This document shows positions 8,687 through 16,935 of a stretch of 64,000 nt of DNA, piece after piece (the first letter of the stretch is position 1; every line of letters starts with the position of its first letter). Source of the DNA: Winogradskyella aurantia (GTDB lineage Bacteria > Bacteroidota > Bacteroidia > Flavobacteriales > Flavobacteriaceae); contig NZ_NGJN01000003.1 in the NCBI RefSeq assembly GCF_002266855.1, positions 372,001 through 436,000 of the forward strand, given 5' to 3'. The translations under genes were made by a program, and so were the position numbers. The notes beneath the pieces are model-generated. The model was not told where the DNA came from. It searched no databases and saw only the letters and a program-made list of their open reading frames with translations.

Positions 8687-8713
8687 TTGTCTTCGACAAA
8701 ATATAGTATATTG
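8687..8713 (+). promoter_or_regulatory. Weak promoter candidate for the arsenosugar operon
   Basis: TTG at 8687-8689 and TATATTG at 8707-8713 with a 17-base spacer approximate the phylum consensus, lying 32 bases before the first operon gene. No ArsR-type operator is obvious. The match is imperfect. Confidence 0.3.
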
Positions 8714-8744
8714 AAAATTCGTACAATCCATAAACTATTTTATC

Positions 8745-9080
8745 ATGACTAAAACCTATTACGATCCATCAGACCTGAAAAAATTTGGTAAAATCTCAGA
8801 ATGGAATGAAGAACTGGGTGCCAAATTTTTCGATTATTATGGTAAGGTGTTCGAAGAAGGTCATTTAACCGCAAGAGAAAAATCCTTAATTGCGCTTGCC
8901 GTAGCACATACTATCCAATGCCCATATTGTATTGATGCCTATACAGGTGATGGCTTACAACGAGGTATAACCAAGGAGGAAATGATGGAGGCCCTACACG
9001 TAGCTGGAGCCATTAGAGGAGGTGCATCTCTAGTGCATGGTGTGCAAATGATGAATAAAGTTAATAAGCTTGAAATGTAA
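8745..9080 (+). CDS. Arsenosugar biosynthesis-associated peroxidase-like protein (CMD/AhpD fold)
   Basis: 111-residue carboxymuconolactone-decarboxylase-like protein. The redox pair CPYC, followed by IDAYT, sits at about 65-73 after LIALAVAHTIQ, the AhpD-type active site. This exact family is found next to ArsS radical-SAM genes and is named for that association; its catalytic role in the pathway is not established. It may reduce an arsenic or thiol intermediate. It is the first gene of the operon, with ArsS 54 bases downstream. The Cys-containing form is used here rather than the selenocysteine form known in some relatives. Confidence 0.88.
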   Translation: MTKTYYDPSDLKKFGKISEWNEELGAKFFDYYGKVFEEGHLTAREKSLIALAVAHTIQCPYCIDAYTGDGLQRGITKEEMMEALHVAGAIRGGASLVHGVQMMNKVNKLEM

Positions 9081-9134
9081 ATTAAGAATTGGATTTCCGG
9101 TTCTTAAAGATTCTATGAAAAAGACAATTATTTA

Positions 9135-10190
9135 ATGGCAACAAAGTCCCTTTTAAAACGCGAAAGTGAACTAGCAAACAAAAATCGACAGCTCGAAATT
9201 TTATCCAACGGTATTTTCCAGAGTGGTGAACTGCCTAAGTTTAAAGATAAAATTTCAGAGACTAATCAATTTCCGTTAAAAGCAAGAAAACTTGAAATAT
9301 TACAGATTAATGTTGGCTACATGTGTAACCAAGTCTGTGAACATTGTCATGTAGATGCAGGTCCAGACCGAAAGGAAATTATGACGCGCAAAACCATGAT
9401 GCAGTGTTTGGAAGTAATCAAAAACACAGGAGCACATACTTTAGATTTAACTGGTGGCGCACCAGAGATGAATCCCGACTTTAGATGGTTTGTTGAAGAA
9501 GCGTCAAAAGCTGGTATCAAAGATTTTATTGTACGTTCAAATCTGACGATTATTCGAGCCAACAAGAAATTTCACGATTTACCCGAATTTTTTAAAAAAC
9601 ACAATGTGCATGTGGTCAGCTCGATGCCACATTGGACTCGTGGCAAAACAGACAAGCAACGAGGCGATGGTGTGTTTGACAAATCCATTCAGGCCCTCAA
9701 AGACCTTAATGCTATTGGGTATGGCATACCAGATAGTAACCTTAGACTAGATTTGGTTTATAATCCTTCAGGTGCATTTTTACCAGGCGATCAAGTCGCT
9801 TTGGAAAAGGATTTCAAAAAAGCCCTTTTGGACGATTTCGGTATACATTTTCACAATCTTTTTGCCATAACTAATCTTCCCATAAGTAGATTTTTGGATT
9901 ATTTGATTGCCTCGGAAAATTATGAAGATTACATGTATGCTTTGGTTGAAGCCTACAATCCGGTAGCAGTTGCAAATGTGATGTGCACCAATACCCTATC
10001 TGTTAGTTGGGATGGTTATTTGTACGACTGTGATTTTAATCAAATGCTAGAACTACCCGTCAATAGCAAGGTTAAGCATATTTCAGATTATAATGAAGAA
10101 TTACTGGAAGGTCGTGAGATTGTTATTTCCCAACACTGTTATGGTTGCACCGCTGGGGCAGGTAGTAGTTGCCAAGGCTCAGTGGCTTAA
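9135..10190 (+). CDS. arsS: Arsenosugar biosynthesis radical SAM protein ArsS
   Basis: Radical-SAM enzyme that attaches the 5'-deoxyadenosyl group of SAM to dimethylarsenite, giving the adenosine-linked precursor of arsenosugars. The [4Fe-4S] motif is CNQVCEHC, with Cys64, Cys68 and Cys71 in CX3CX2C spacing, and DLTGGAPEM supplies the SAM-binding glycine motif. The C-terminal half is Cys-rich: MCTNT, CDFNQML and a closing CYGCTAGAGSSC, as in the radical-SAM/Cys-rich domain family. 351 residues, a typical length. The ArsM partner is three genes downstream, which makes the assignment firm. Confidence 0.92.
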   Translation: MATKSLLKRESELANKNRQLEILSNGIFQSGELPKFKDKISETNQFPLKARKLEILQINVGYMCNQVCEHCHVDAGPDRKEIMTRKTMMQCLEVIKNTGAHTLDLTGGAPEMNPDFRWFVEEASKAGIKDFIVRSNLTIIRANKKFHDLPEFFKKHNVHVVSSMPHWTRGKTDKQRGDGVFDKSIQALKDLNAIGYGIPDSNLRLDLVYNPSGAFLPGDQVALEKDFKKALLDDFGIHFHNLFAITNLPISRFLDYLIASENYEDYMYALVEAYNPVAVANVMCTNTLSVSWDGYLYDCDFNQMLELPVNSKVKHISDYNEELLEGREIVISQHCYGCTAGAGSSCQGSVA

Positions 10191-10206
10191 AAAATTATAG
10201 TCTTTG

Positions 10207-10749
10207 ATGATTCGATTAACATATACCGTAACGCCATTAGAACTTCAGATTCCCTTTAGGAATTTATTAGCGATGCTATTACTGTTCCTTAATGTAAACG
10301 TTTATGGTCAAGAAACAATTTCTGAAATACTTAAACAATATAATGATCAAAGTGTTCCTTATATTTCGACTGAAGAATTATCAAAATTAGATTCCGAAGT
10401 TATTCTTCTCGATGCAAGGGAGTTTAAGGAATTCAATGTAAGCCATCTTAAAAATGCAATACATGTAGGTTATGATGACTTTAATTTGGATAAAACAACT
10501 GCTCAATTGGCTAAGAAGACTTCGCAAATAGTAGTTTACTGCTCTGTAGGCGTCCGTTCTGAAGATATTGCTGAAAAGCTCAAAAATGCTGGATTCAACA
10601 ACGTTTACAATTTATATGGCGGTATTTTTGAATGGAAAAACAATGGATTACCGGTTTACAATTCGAAGAACTATGAAACGGATAGAGTTCATGCATATTC
10701 AAAAAAATGGGGCAAATGGTTACTGAAAGGCACTAAGGTATATGAGTAA
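10207..10749 (+). CDS. Exported rhodanese-domain protein in the arsenosugar operon
   Basis: About 180 residues. A hydrophobic segment, NLLAMLLLFLNVNVYGQ, near residues 19-36 looks like a signal peptide with cleavage before QE, so the protein should act in the periplasm. The rhodanese domain covers about 55-155: LLDAREFKEF, the active-site loop VVYCSVGVRSED with the persulfide Cys, then NLYGGIFEWKNNGLPV. Rhodaneses move sulfane sulfur or act as thiol oxidoreductases; a link to thio-arsenosugars is conceivable but only inferred. I use the ATG at 10207 rather than the TTG at 10204. It overlaps the next gene by 8 bases. Confidence 0.85.
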   Translation: MIRLTYTVTPLELQIPFRNLLAMLLLFLNVNVYGQETISEILKQYNDQSVPYISTEELSKLDSEVILLDAREFKEFNVSHLKNAIHVGYDDFNLDKTTAQLAKKTSQIVVYCSVGVRSEDIAEKLKNAGFNNVYNLYGGIFEWKNNGLPVYNSKNYETDRVHAYSKKWGKWLLKGTKVYE

Positions 10750-11371
10750 AGCATTAATTATTGTATTTGTAAAAAATATTGAGTTAGGTGAAGTTAAGAC
10801 AAGACTGGCAAAAACTATAGGAGATTATGGTGCCTTTGAAGTGTATTCACAATTGGTAGGGCTAACGGAAAATATTACAACTCAACTTGACATTGATAAG
10901 CATATTTATTTTTCCAAAACTATTGAAGACAACTATTGGCCTAAAGAACTTAAGACCATTCAAAGAGGCAAGGATTTAGGTGAACGCATGCAAAACGCTT
11001 TTAAAGATGCTTTTCACTCCGGCTATGACCGCGTTGTTTTAATAGGTTCTGATTTACCCGATTTAAAAACAAGTCATATTTTGAAAAGCATTGAAGCCTT
11101 ATCACATAAGGACGTTGTTTTTGGTCCTGCCGTAGATGGTGGTTATTATTTAATTGGTCTTAACAAAATAATTCCCCAAATTTTTAACGATAAACCATGG
11201 AGTCAATCGCAATTATTAAATGAGACCTTACAGGAATTAGACGAACTTGGCTATACTACGGCTATGTTAGAGCCATTAAATGATATTGACACCTATGAGG
11301 ACTTAGTCGCTTCGGAATTTTACAAATCCAATAGCAAACTACAACAAAAGATACAACAACTGAATGATTAA
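10742..11371 (+). CDS. TIGR04282-family arsenosugar biosynthesis glycosyltransferase
   Basis: 209-residue nucleotidyl/glycosyl-transferase-like protein (DUF2064 type). Features are FVKNIELGEVKTRLAKTIG (the GxxKTRL nucleotide-binding motif) at the N-terminus, VLIGSDLPDL with a metal-binding SD near 95, and FGPAVDGGYYLIGL. The family consistently accompanies ArsS and ArsM. It is proposed to help build the aglycone or sugar part of the arsenosugar; the substrate is unknown. It overlaps both neighbours by 8 bases, so translation is probably coupled. Confidence 0.87.
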   Translation: MSKALIIVFVKNIELGEVKTRLAKTIGDYGAFEVYSQLVGLTENITTQLDIDKHIYFSKTIEDNYWPKELKTIQRGKDLGERMQNAFKDAFHSGYDRVVLIGSDLPDLKTSHILKSIEALSHKDVVFGPAVDGGYYLIGLNKIIPQIFNDKPWSQSQLLNETLQELDELGYTTAMLEPLNDIDTYEDLVASEFYKSNSKLQQKIQQLND

Positions 11372-12176
11372 AAATATTACAGAAAGCACAGAATATCTTA
11401 AAGAAAAAGGCTTTGACAAGCCTGAGATAGGTATTATTTTAGGCACAGGACTTGGTCAGCTTATCGATGCTATTGATATTCAGGTTAAGGCAAGTTACAA
11501 CCACATACCAAACTTTCCCACCGCAACGGTAGAGTTTCACAAAGGAAAACTGATATATGGCACTTTGAAAGGAAAAAAAGTTGTGGTGATGCAAGGTCGA
11601 TTTCACGTTTATGAGGGCTACTCGTTACAAGATGTTACTTTTCCAGTTCGGATAATGGAGAAATTAGGAATTACAACCTTACTGGTATCCAACGCTGCGG
11701 GAGCTATCAATTTAAATTTTAAAAAAGGTGAATTGATGCTTATTGACGACCATATTAATTTACAAGGCAGCTCTCCCCTTGCCTTTAAGGGTGTTGCAGA
11801 GTTGGGAACCCGCTTTACGGATATGAGCGCACCTTACAACGCAGAAATCAATGCTAAATTTGTAGCTATTGCCAAAGCCAATAACATTAAACTCCATAAA
11901 GGTGTTTACGCCAGTGTTGTTGGGCCACAATTAGAAACACGAGCGGAATACCGTATGCTGAGAACCATAGGTGCTGATGCGGTTGGTATGAGTACCGTTC
12001 CAGAAATCATTGTTGCTAATCATTTGGGACTAAAAGCAGCGGCAGTATCCGTTTTAACTGATGAGTGCGACCCAGACAACTTAAAGCCCGTAAATATTGA
12101 TGACATTATTACCATGGCAGCAAAGGCCGAACCCCATATGATTACCCTTTTCAAAGAACTTATAAAGACCTTATAA
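11364..12176 (+). CDS. Purine nucleoside phosphorylase, trimeric type
   Basis: Cleaves a purine nucleoside with phosphate to base plus ribose-1-phosphate. 270 residues. Motifs: GIILGTGLGQL (23-33), GRFHVYEGY with His81, VSNAAGAIN (108-116), GPQLETRAEYRML with the purine-binding Glu191, and GMSTVPEIIVA. At the position of the human specificity Asn (SLITN) this protein has Asp233 (SVLTD), as in enzymes that accept 6-aminopurines. Inside this operon it is well placed to release adenine from the dimethylarsinoyl-deoxyadenosine made by ArsS. Salvage PNP is the alternative role. It overlaps the previous gene by 8 bases, with 1 base between it and arsM. Confidence 0.9.
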   Translation: MIKNITESTEYLKEKGFDKPEIGIILGTGLGQLIDAIDIQVKASYNHIPNFPTATVEFHKGKLIYGTLKGKKVVVMQGRFHVYEGYSLQDVTFPVRIMEKLGITTLLVSNAAGAINLNFKKGELMLIDDHINLQGSSPLAFKGVAELGTRFTDMSAPYNAEINAKFVAIAKANNIKLHKGVYASVVGPQLETRAEYRMLRTIGADAVGMSTVPEIIVANHLGLKAAAVSVLTDECDPDNLKPVNIDDIITMAAKAEPHMITLFKELIKTL

Positions 12177-12177
12177 C

Positions 12178-13146
12178 ATGAGCTATTTAGACACGACGCA
12201 CAATGTCTACAAAGAAGCAGCCTTAAAACCAGATGTTGGCTTGTGCTGTACCACAAATCCTATATGGGAACTACCTGGCTTGAAGATTCCAAAAATTATG
12301 CAAGAGATGAATTACGGATGTGGGTCCACAGTTCATGCGCGTGATTTAACCAATAGTCCTAAAATATTATATGTTGGTGTAGGGGGTGGCATGGAGCTAT
12401 TACAGTTTGCATATTTCAGCCGACAAAAAAGCGGAGTTATTGGCGTGGATGTTGTTGAAGAAATGCTTGAAGCGTCTAGGAAAAATTTCAAAGAAGCTGA
12501 GGCCTTAAATCATTGGTTTAAATCAGATTTTGTAGATCTTAAAAAAGGTGATGCTATGCGCTTGCCTGTTGCCGATAACAGCGTGGATGTAGCCGCACAA
12601 AATTGCTTATTCAATATTTTTAAGGAAGATGACTTGAAACAAGCCATTGCTGAAATGTATAGGGTTTTAAAACCTCATGGACGTTTGGTAATGAGCGATC
12701 CAACCTGTGAGCAACCCATAAATGACACCCTTAGGAATGACGAAAGATTACGAGCCTTATGTCTCAGTGGTAGTTTACCTATTGCAGCCTATGTAAAAGT
12801 CTTAACTGACGCTGGATTTGGAACAATAGAAATAAGAGCACGTAAACCCTACAGGATTTTAGACCCAAAACACTATCCTACTGAAGAATTGATTTATATT
12901 GAATCTATTGAAGTTGCTGCCATAAAAGACCCAAAACCAAGCGATGGGCCGTGTATTTTTACAGGTAAGGCGGCTATTTATTATGGTAAAGAGGACTATT
13001 TTGACGATAAGGCCGGACATATTTTACTGAAAAATCAACCTTTGGCCATTTGCGATAAAACAGCAAAGGCGTTGGCAAATTTAAATAGAGATGATATTTT
13101 CATTTCGGAATCCACTTACCATTACGATGGTGGTGGCTGTTGTTAA
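12178..13146 (+). CDS. arsM: Arsenosugar biosynthesis arsenite methyltransferase ArsM
   Basis: SAM-dependent methylation of As(III), supplying dimethylarsenite to ArsS. The three conserved Cys residues are present: Cys48 (NYGCGS), Cys143 (QNCLFN) and Cys195 (ALCLSGS). The SAM site reads YVGVGGGMELL (65-75) and GVDVVEEML. GLCCTTNPIWELPGL near the N-terminus is typical of the arsenosugar subgroup, and the protein ends GGGCC. 322 residues. There are no arsR, arsB or arsC genes near, so this is a biosynthetic rather than a classical efflux setting. The start lies one base after the PNP stop codon. Confidence 0.93.
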   Translation: MSYLDTTHNVYKEAALKPDVGLCCTTNPIWELPGLKIPKIMQEMNYGCGSTVHARDLTNSPKILYVGVGGGMELLQFAYFSRQKSGVIGVDVVEEMLEASRKNFKEAEALNHWFKSDFVDLKKGDAMRLPVADNSVDVAAQNCLFNIFKEDDLKQAIAEMYRVLKPHGRLVMSDPTCEQPINDTLRNDERLRALCLSGSLPIAAYVKVLTDAGFGTIEIRARKPYRILDPKHYPTEELIYIESIEVAAIKDPKPSDGPCIFTGKAAIYYGKEDYFDDKAGHILLKNQPLAICDKTAKALANLNRDDIFISESTYHYDGGGCC

Positions 13147-13240
13147 ATTGTATTCAACTTTAACAAAATTGCCAGCTGCGTAAGTTGTATTACTAATTCA
13201 GGACTAAGTTGAGGTAATTACAATTAGCCTTTAAAGAAAA

Positions 13241-13936
13241 ATGAAATTCTTTTTAACTCTATTTATAGCCCTTTACAGTGTAAGTGTTTATGCTCAACCG
13301 GACCATAGTCTTTGGAATAATTTCCTTAAAACACATGTGTCTCCGAATGGCAATGTAGACTACAATAGCATTCAAAATAGTTCGACAGGGTTAGAAACTT
13401 ACATTTCAACACTTCTAGAGAATGCGCCTACAGAAAATTGGTCTAAACAAGAAAAACTAGCCTATTGGATAAATGCCTATAATGCTTTAACCATTGATTT
13501 GATATTAAGGTATTACCCCATAAACAGTATTAAAGATATTAAAAAACCCTGGGACCAAAGCTTGTGGCAATTTGGAGACACTTGGTATAGTCTTAATGAT
13601 ATTGAGCACAAAATCTTACGCAATTTAAATGAGCCACGTATTCATTTTGCCATTGTCTGTGCTTCTGTTTCCTGTCCAAAACTCCAAAACACGGCGTTCG
13701 TTGCTGATAAGCTTGAAGCACAATTGACCAATGCAACAAAAGCATTTTTAGCAGATTCTTCAAAAAACAAAATTTCAAAAGATCGTTTAGAATTATCGAA
13801 AATTTTTAGATGGTTTGCCAAAGATTTTAGGACCGAAGACAGTCTAATTGATTTTATAAATCGATATACTGACGTTAGCATTCTTAAAGATGCCAAAATC
13901 TCATATTTGGATTATAATTGGGATTTAAATGAATAA
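13241..13936 (+). CDS. Exported DUF547 protein in the arsenosugar operon
   Basis: 231 residues with a clear signal peptide, MKFFLTLFIALYSVSVYAQ, cleaved before PDHS. The DUF547 core follows: KLAYWINAYNALTIDLILRYYP near 68-89, WSLNDIEHKILR, and HFAIVCASVSCPKL near 138-151, with the Cys-rich CASVSC segment shared by the family. The biochemical role is unknown. It lies 94 bases after arsM and overlaps the next glycosyltransferase by 8 bases. It is the second exported protein of the operon, suggesting that part of the pathway, or the storage or export of its product, is periplasmic. Confidence 0.83.
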   Translation: MKFFLTLFIALYSVSVYAQPDHSLWNNFLKTHVSPNGNVDYNSIQNSSTGLETYISTLLENAPTENWSKQEKLAYWINAYNALTIDLILRYYPINSIKDIKKPWDQSLWQFGDTWYSLNDIEHKILRNLNEPRIHFAIVCASVSCPKLQNTAFVADKLEAQLTNATKAFLADSSKNKISKDRLELSKIFRWFAKDFRTEDSLIDFINRYTDVSILKDAKISYLDYNWDLNE

Positions 13937-14624
13937 TATTTCTATTATTATTCCCATACTCAATGAAGAAGATTTTATAGGGCAACTCCTTAGCCACCTT
14001 ATTAAAAATAGTTCAAAACAAAATATAGCCGATATCATCGTTGTAGATGGTGGTAGTACTGATGGCTCTCAAAATATTGTTGAAACCTTTGAAAAGGTTA
14101 CTTTAATTCATTCAGGTAAAGGGAGAGCGAAACAGATGAATCTCGGAGCGAAACACGCCAGTGGAAGCATTCTATATTTTTTGCATGCTGATGCCTTTCC
14201 TCCAATGGACTTTGACAAACTCATAATAGATAAGGTTGAAAAAGGTCATAAGGCAGGTTGCTTTAGAATGGAGTTTGACAGCGAGCATTGGTGGTTACGC
14301 TTGGCCAGTTGGCTTACGCAATTTAACTGGAGACCTTGCCGAGGAGGTGATCAAAGTCAATTTATTACAAAAAACTTATTTGAAGACATCGGCGGATATG
14401 ACGAAGACTACATCATCTACGAAGACAATATCCTTATAAACGAATTGTACAAGCGACAACAATTTGTGGTTATTAATCAAAAGATAAAAACCTCAGCACG
14501 ACTGTACAAAAAGGTGGGTATTTGGAGACTGCAATATCACTTTTGGGCTATTTACCTCAAACGCTGGTTTGGTGCTACTGCAGAGGAGCTCCTAGCCTAT
14601 TATAGAAAGCATATTGCATCATAA
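13929..14624 (+). CDS. TIGR04283-family arsenosugar biosynthesis glycosyltransferase (GT2)
   Basis: 231-residue GT-A transferase. IIPILNEEDFI and VVDGGSTDGS (nucleotide-sugar binding) open the protein; FLHADAFPP contains the DXD-like HAD motif near 77-79; GGDQSQFITKNLFEDIGGYDE and EDNILI follow. TIGR04283 members occur with ArsM and ArsS and are predicted to attach or modify the sugar moiety. There is no membrane segment, so it is cytosolic. It is the last recognisable biosynthetic gene; the AraC-type gene begins 3 bases later and may be co-transcribed. Confidence 0.88.
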   Translation: MNNISIIIPILNEEDFIGQLLSHLIKNSSKQNIADIIVVDGGSTDGSQNIVETFEKVTLIHSGKGRAKQMNLGAKHASGSILYFLHADAFPPMDFDKLIIDKVEKGHKAGCFRMEFDSEHWWLRLASWLTQFNWRPCRGGDQSQFITKNLFEDIGGYDEDYIIYEDNILINELYKRQQFVVINQKIKTSARLYKKVGIWRLQYHFWAIYLKRWFGATAEELLAYYRKHIAS

Positions 14625-14627
14625 AAC

Positions 14628-15758
14628 ATGTTGTTTATCTTTAGGGAAATGAAACCCTTAGAATTAGCCTTTATTATTTTTTTGTCTATTGGAGCCATCC
14701 AAGGTTTAATTTATGGTATCATTTTATGGTTTAATAAAAATCCAAATAAAACAGCAAACCAATTTCTAGCTGCCATTCTTTTCTTTTTTTCTTATAGATT
14801 AGTTGTTGAAATCCTTAAACTTTTTGGATTAGGTTATTATGATGTATTTTATCATATTTTCTTAGAGTTTAATTGGATTTACGGTGCCTTAATCTATTTT
14901 TTTGTTAAAGCTTATACAAGCCCACAATTCAAGTTGAGAATAAATAGAGATTGGATTCATTTTCTACCAGTTTGCGCTGAATTCTTATGGAGCAATTTTA
15001 TTAAAACACAAAATTTTTATTGGGATGGAACCAGAGAGAGCCTGTCGTGGCTAGGCTATTGGGGCTATGTGGTTTGGATGCAATACCCTACCCAATATGT
15101 CATCACTGCAGCCTTGGTTATTATTTATATAAGAAAATCTGAACAAATTATTAGGACCAAAGATTTTGAGACTTATGAAATTATTGAACATAAAACAAAA
15201 TGGATCAGCCGGATCCTAAGCATTTTGAAATGGTATGCCTTTATCATTTTAGCCGTTGTTCTGATTGATTATTTGTTTTTTGATTATGCATTCAACAGGT
15301 CTTATCACTATCCAATTCTTATTGGAATGGCCTTAATCACCTACTGGTTGGGCCTTGAAGGATTTAATAAAAAACAAGATATTATTATCGAATACAAGAC
15401 CATACTAGACGATAAAGACAGAATACAATTACAGTCCATTGCCAAAAAATTGAGAAGGGCGATGGTGGAAGATAAGACTTTCAAAAATCAGGAATTAACG
15501 CTAAAGACATTGTCCGAAAGCATTGATGAAAAATCCTATCTTGTGACAAAATGCCTGAATTTAATATTTAAACAGAAGTTCAACGACTTTGTAAATACAT
15601 ATAGAATCAATGAACTTAAATTATTGCTTAACGCTCCCGAAAACAGCAACTACACTCTTCTAAGCCTAGCTTTTGAAGCCGGTTTCAATTCAAAGGCCTC
15701 TTTTAATAGAGCGGTAAAAAAACTAACCGGAAAATCCCCTAGCCACTTAAAACCTTAA
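14628..15758 (+). CDS. Membrane-bound AraC-family transcriptional regulator
   Basis: 376 residues. The first about 230 residues hold around seven hydrophobic spans (e.g. LAFIIFLSIGAIQGLIYGII, YAFIILAVVLIDYLFFDY), a common flavobacterial sensor layout. The C-terminal 100 residues form an AraC double helix-turn-helix ending LAFEAGFNSKASFNRAVKK and TGKSPSHLKP. Starting 3 bases after the arsenosugar glycosyltransferase, it is a candidate regulator of that operon. Neither the signal nor any arsenic-binding site can be read. A second in-frame ATG at 14649 (MKPLEL) is an equally plausible start. Confidence 0.8.
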   Translation: MLFIFREMKPLELAFIIFLSIGAIQGLIYGIILWFNKNPNKTANQFLAAILFFFSYRLVVEILKLFGLGYYDVFYHIFLEFNWIYGALIYFFVKAYTSPQFKLRINRDWIHFLPVCAEFLWSNFIKTQNFYWDGTRESLSWLGYWGYVVWMQYPTQYVITAALVIIYIRKSEQIIRTKDFETYEIIEHKTKWISRILSILKWYAFIILAVVLIDYLFFDYAFNRSYHYPILIGMALITYWLGLEGFNKKQDIIIEYKTILDDKDRIQLQSIAKKLRRAMVEDKTFKNQELTLKTLSESIDEKSYLVTKCLNLIFKQKFNDFVNTYRINELKLLLNAPENSNYTLLSLAFEAGFNSKASFNRAVKKLTGKSPSHLKP

Positions 15759-15807
15759 TCTTCGAAGGTTCAATTTTTTAATTGATACTATTAGTGCAAT
15801 TAAATAG

Positions 15808-15829
15808 GTCTCAATCATCAAATTGAGAC
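15808..15829. other. Isolated 8-bp hairpin after the AraC gene
   Basis: gtctcaat (15808-15815) and attgagac (15822-15829) form a perfect stem with a 6-base loop, 50 bases after the AraC stop codon. There is no T-run, so it is not a standard terminator. It could be an RNA-stability element or a protein-binding inverted repeat ahead of the next gene. Confidence 0.4.
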
Positions 15830-15880
15830 GATTTGTAACCTATAGTTATTCATATTTGCTGTGACTAATTAAAATGACAG

Positions 15881-16369
15881 ATGAAACAGCACGTAACTTT
15901 TATTCTTGTCCTTGTACTATATCAGTTAAACGGTCAAGCAAATTATGGAATTCCGCCACAGAATAGTCTACCGGAAAAATTAAAGGATTTGACTGTTGCA
16001 ATAGAGGTGATGCATTTTCCGAAAGAGAACGACCCAATAAAAATAGGAGACTCCTATTATTGGAAACATGCCACTGCAATATTATGTAAAAGCAATGAAA
16101 TTACTATTACTGAATTTGGTGCTTATTTGTTTTTCAACGACAAATGGAACTTAAGAAAAACGTATGGTCTCAAAGATCTTGACAAAAATTTTGGAACCAA
16201 AAAACAAGTTATGCAACAAGGCCAACCATATGTTTGGGCCGATAATTGGCGTGTTGAAAAACAACTCTTTGGAGGATGGGCAATGTGGTATTTCATTGGC
16301 CGTACACCAAATGGCAATACCGTATGCGGTTACGCTTCAATTAACACTACCTCTAACCTATTAAATTAA
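15881..16369 (+). CDS. Small secreted protein of unknown function
   Basis: 162 residues with a short signal peptide, MKQHVTFILVLVLYQLNGQ. I do not recognise the family. The mature part is mixed alpha/beta, rich in aromatics and Lys (YYWKHATAIL, WADNWRVEKQLFGGWAMWYF), with two Cys residues (near 69 and 152) that could form a disulfide. It ends 5 bases before the YceI-like gene, so the two are probably translated from one message and may act together in the periplasm. Confidence 0.65.
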   Translation: MKQHVTFILVLVLYQLNGQANYGIPPQNSLPEKLKDLTVAIEVMHFPKENDPIKIGDSYYWKHATAILCKSNEITITEFGAYLFFNDKWNLRKTYGLKDLDKNFGTKKQVMQQGQPYVWADNWRVEKQLFGGWAMWYFIGRTPNGNTVCGYASINTTSNLLN

Positions 16370-16374
16370 AACCA

Positions 16375-16935
16375 ATGAAAACTATTCATTTATATGCTAT
16401 ACTGCTTTTACTGTGTTTTTCAACACAGATATTTTCTCAAACCAAATCAATTAGCTTAGATAACAGTGATTTAAAATGGACTGGCAAAGCTGCTTTTTCT
16501 ACTTACGCCCTTACAGGTAATCTGGCCTTTAAACATGGTGAGGTAACCATTAAAAACGATTCAATTATTGATTTAGTAATTTCAGTAGACATGACCAGCC
16601 TTGAGCATGAGAACAAAACCCTAAAGTCTCATCTTAGAAGTGAAGATTTTTTTGAAGTTAAAACCTATAGAACTGCAACTTTCAAACTGTCACAATCCTC
16701 AAAAATCGGAAATGGGCCGTTTGAGGTGGTTGGTTATTTAACGATAAAGGACATTACAAAACTAAAAAAGTTTAGTGTCGCCCTAAATAATGACTATTCC
16801 ATCCTATCATTTAACATAGGAATAGATCGCACTGAATATGTTGTTACCTTTAACTCGCCCAGTTTCTATGAAAAACTAAAAGAGGATGCTATTGCAGATA
16901 TATTTAATCTAGCTGGGAGTATTGAATTTCATTAA
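16375..16935 (+). CDS. YceI-family periplasmic protein
   Basis: 186 residues: signal peptide LYAILLLLCFSTQIFSQ, then a lipocalin-like YceI beta-barrel. Typical elements are LKWTGKAAFSTYALTGNLAF, IDLVISVDMTSLEH, LRSEDFFEVKTYRTATFKL and VVGYLTIKDITK. YceI proteins bind amphiphilic or isoprenoid molecules; some are electron-carrier or stress related. It follows the unknown secreted protein closely. The TATFK step of the barrel is conserved, but the ligand cannot be inferred. Confidence 0.88.
   Translation: MKTIHLYAILLLLCFSTQIFSQTKSISLDNSDLKWTGKAAFSTYALTGNLAFKHGEVTIKNDSIIDLVISVDMTSLEHENKTLKSHLRSEDFFEVKTYRTATFKLSQSSKIGNGPFEVVGYLTIKDITKLKKFSVALNNDYSILSFNIGIDRTEYVVTFNSPSFYEKLKEDAIADIFNLAGSIEFH

Noticed and set aside
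9300..10190. Selenocysteine (in-frame UGA) in ArsS or its partner
   Set aside because: The active-site positions are Cys codons in the annotated frames and no in-frame TGA interrupts them.
8745..14624. Classical arsenic resistance (ars) operon
   Set aside because: No ArsR, ArsB/Acr3 or ArsC is present; the gene set matches arsenosugar biosynthesis instead.
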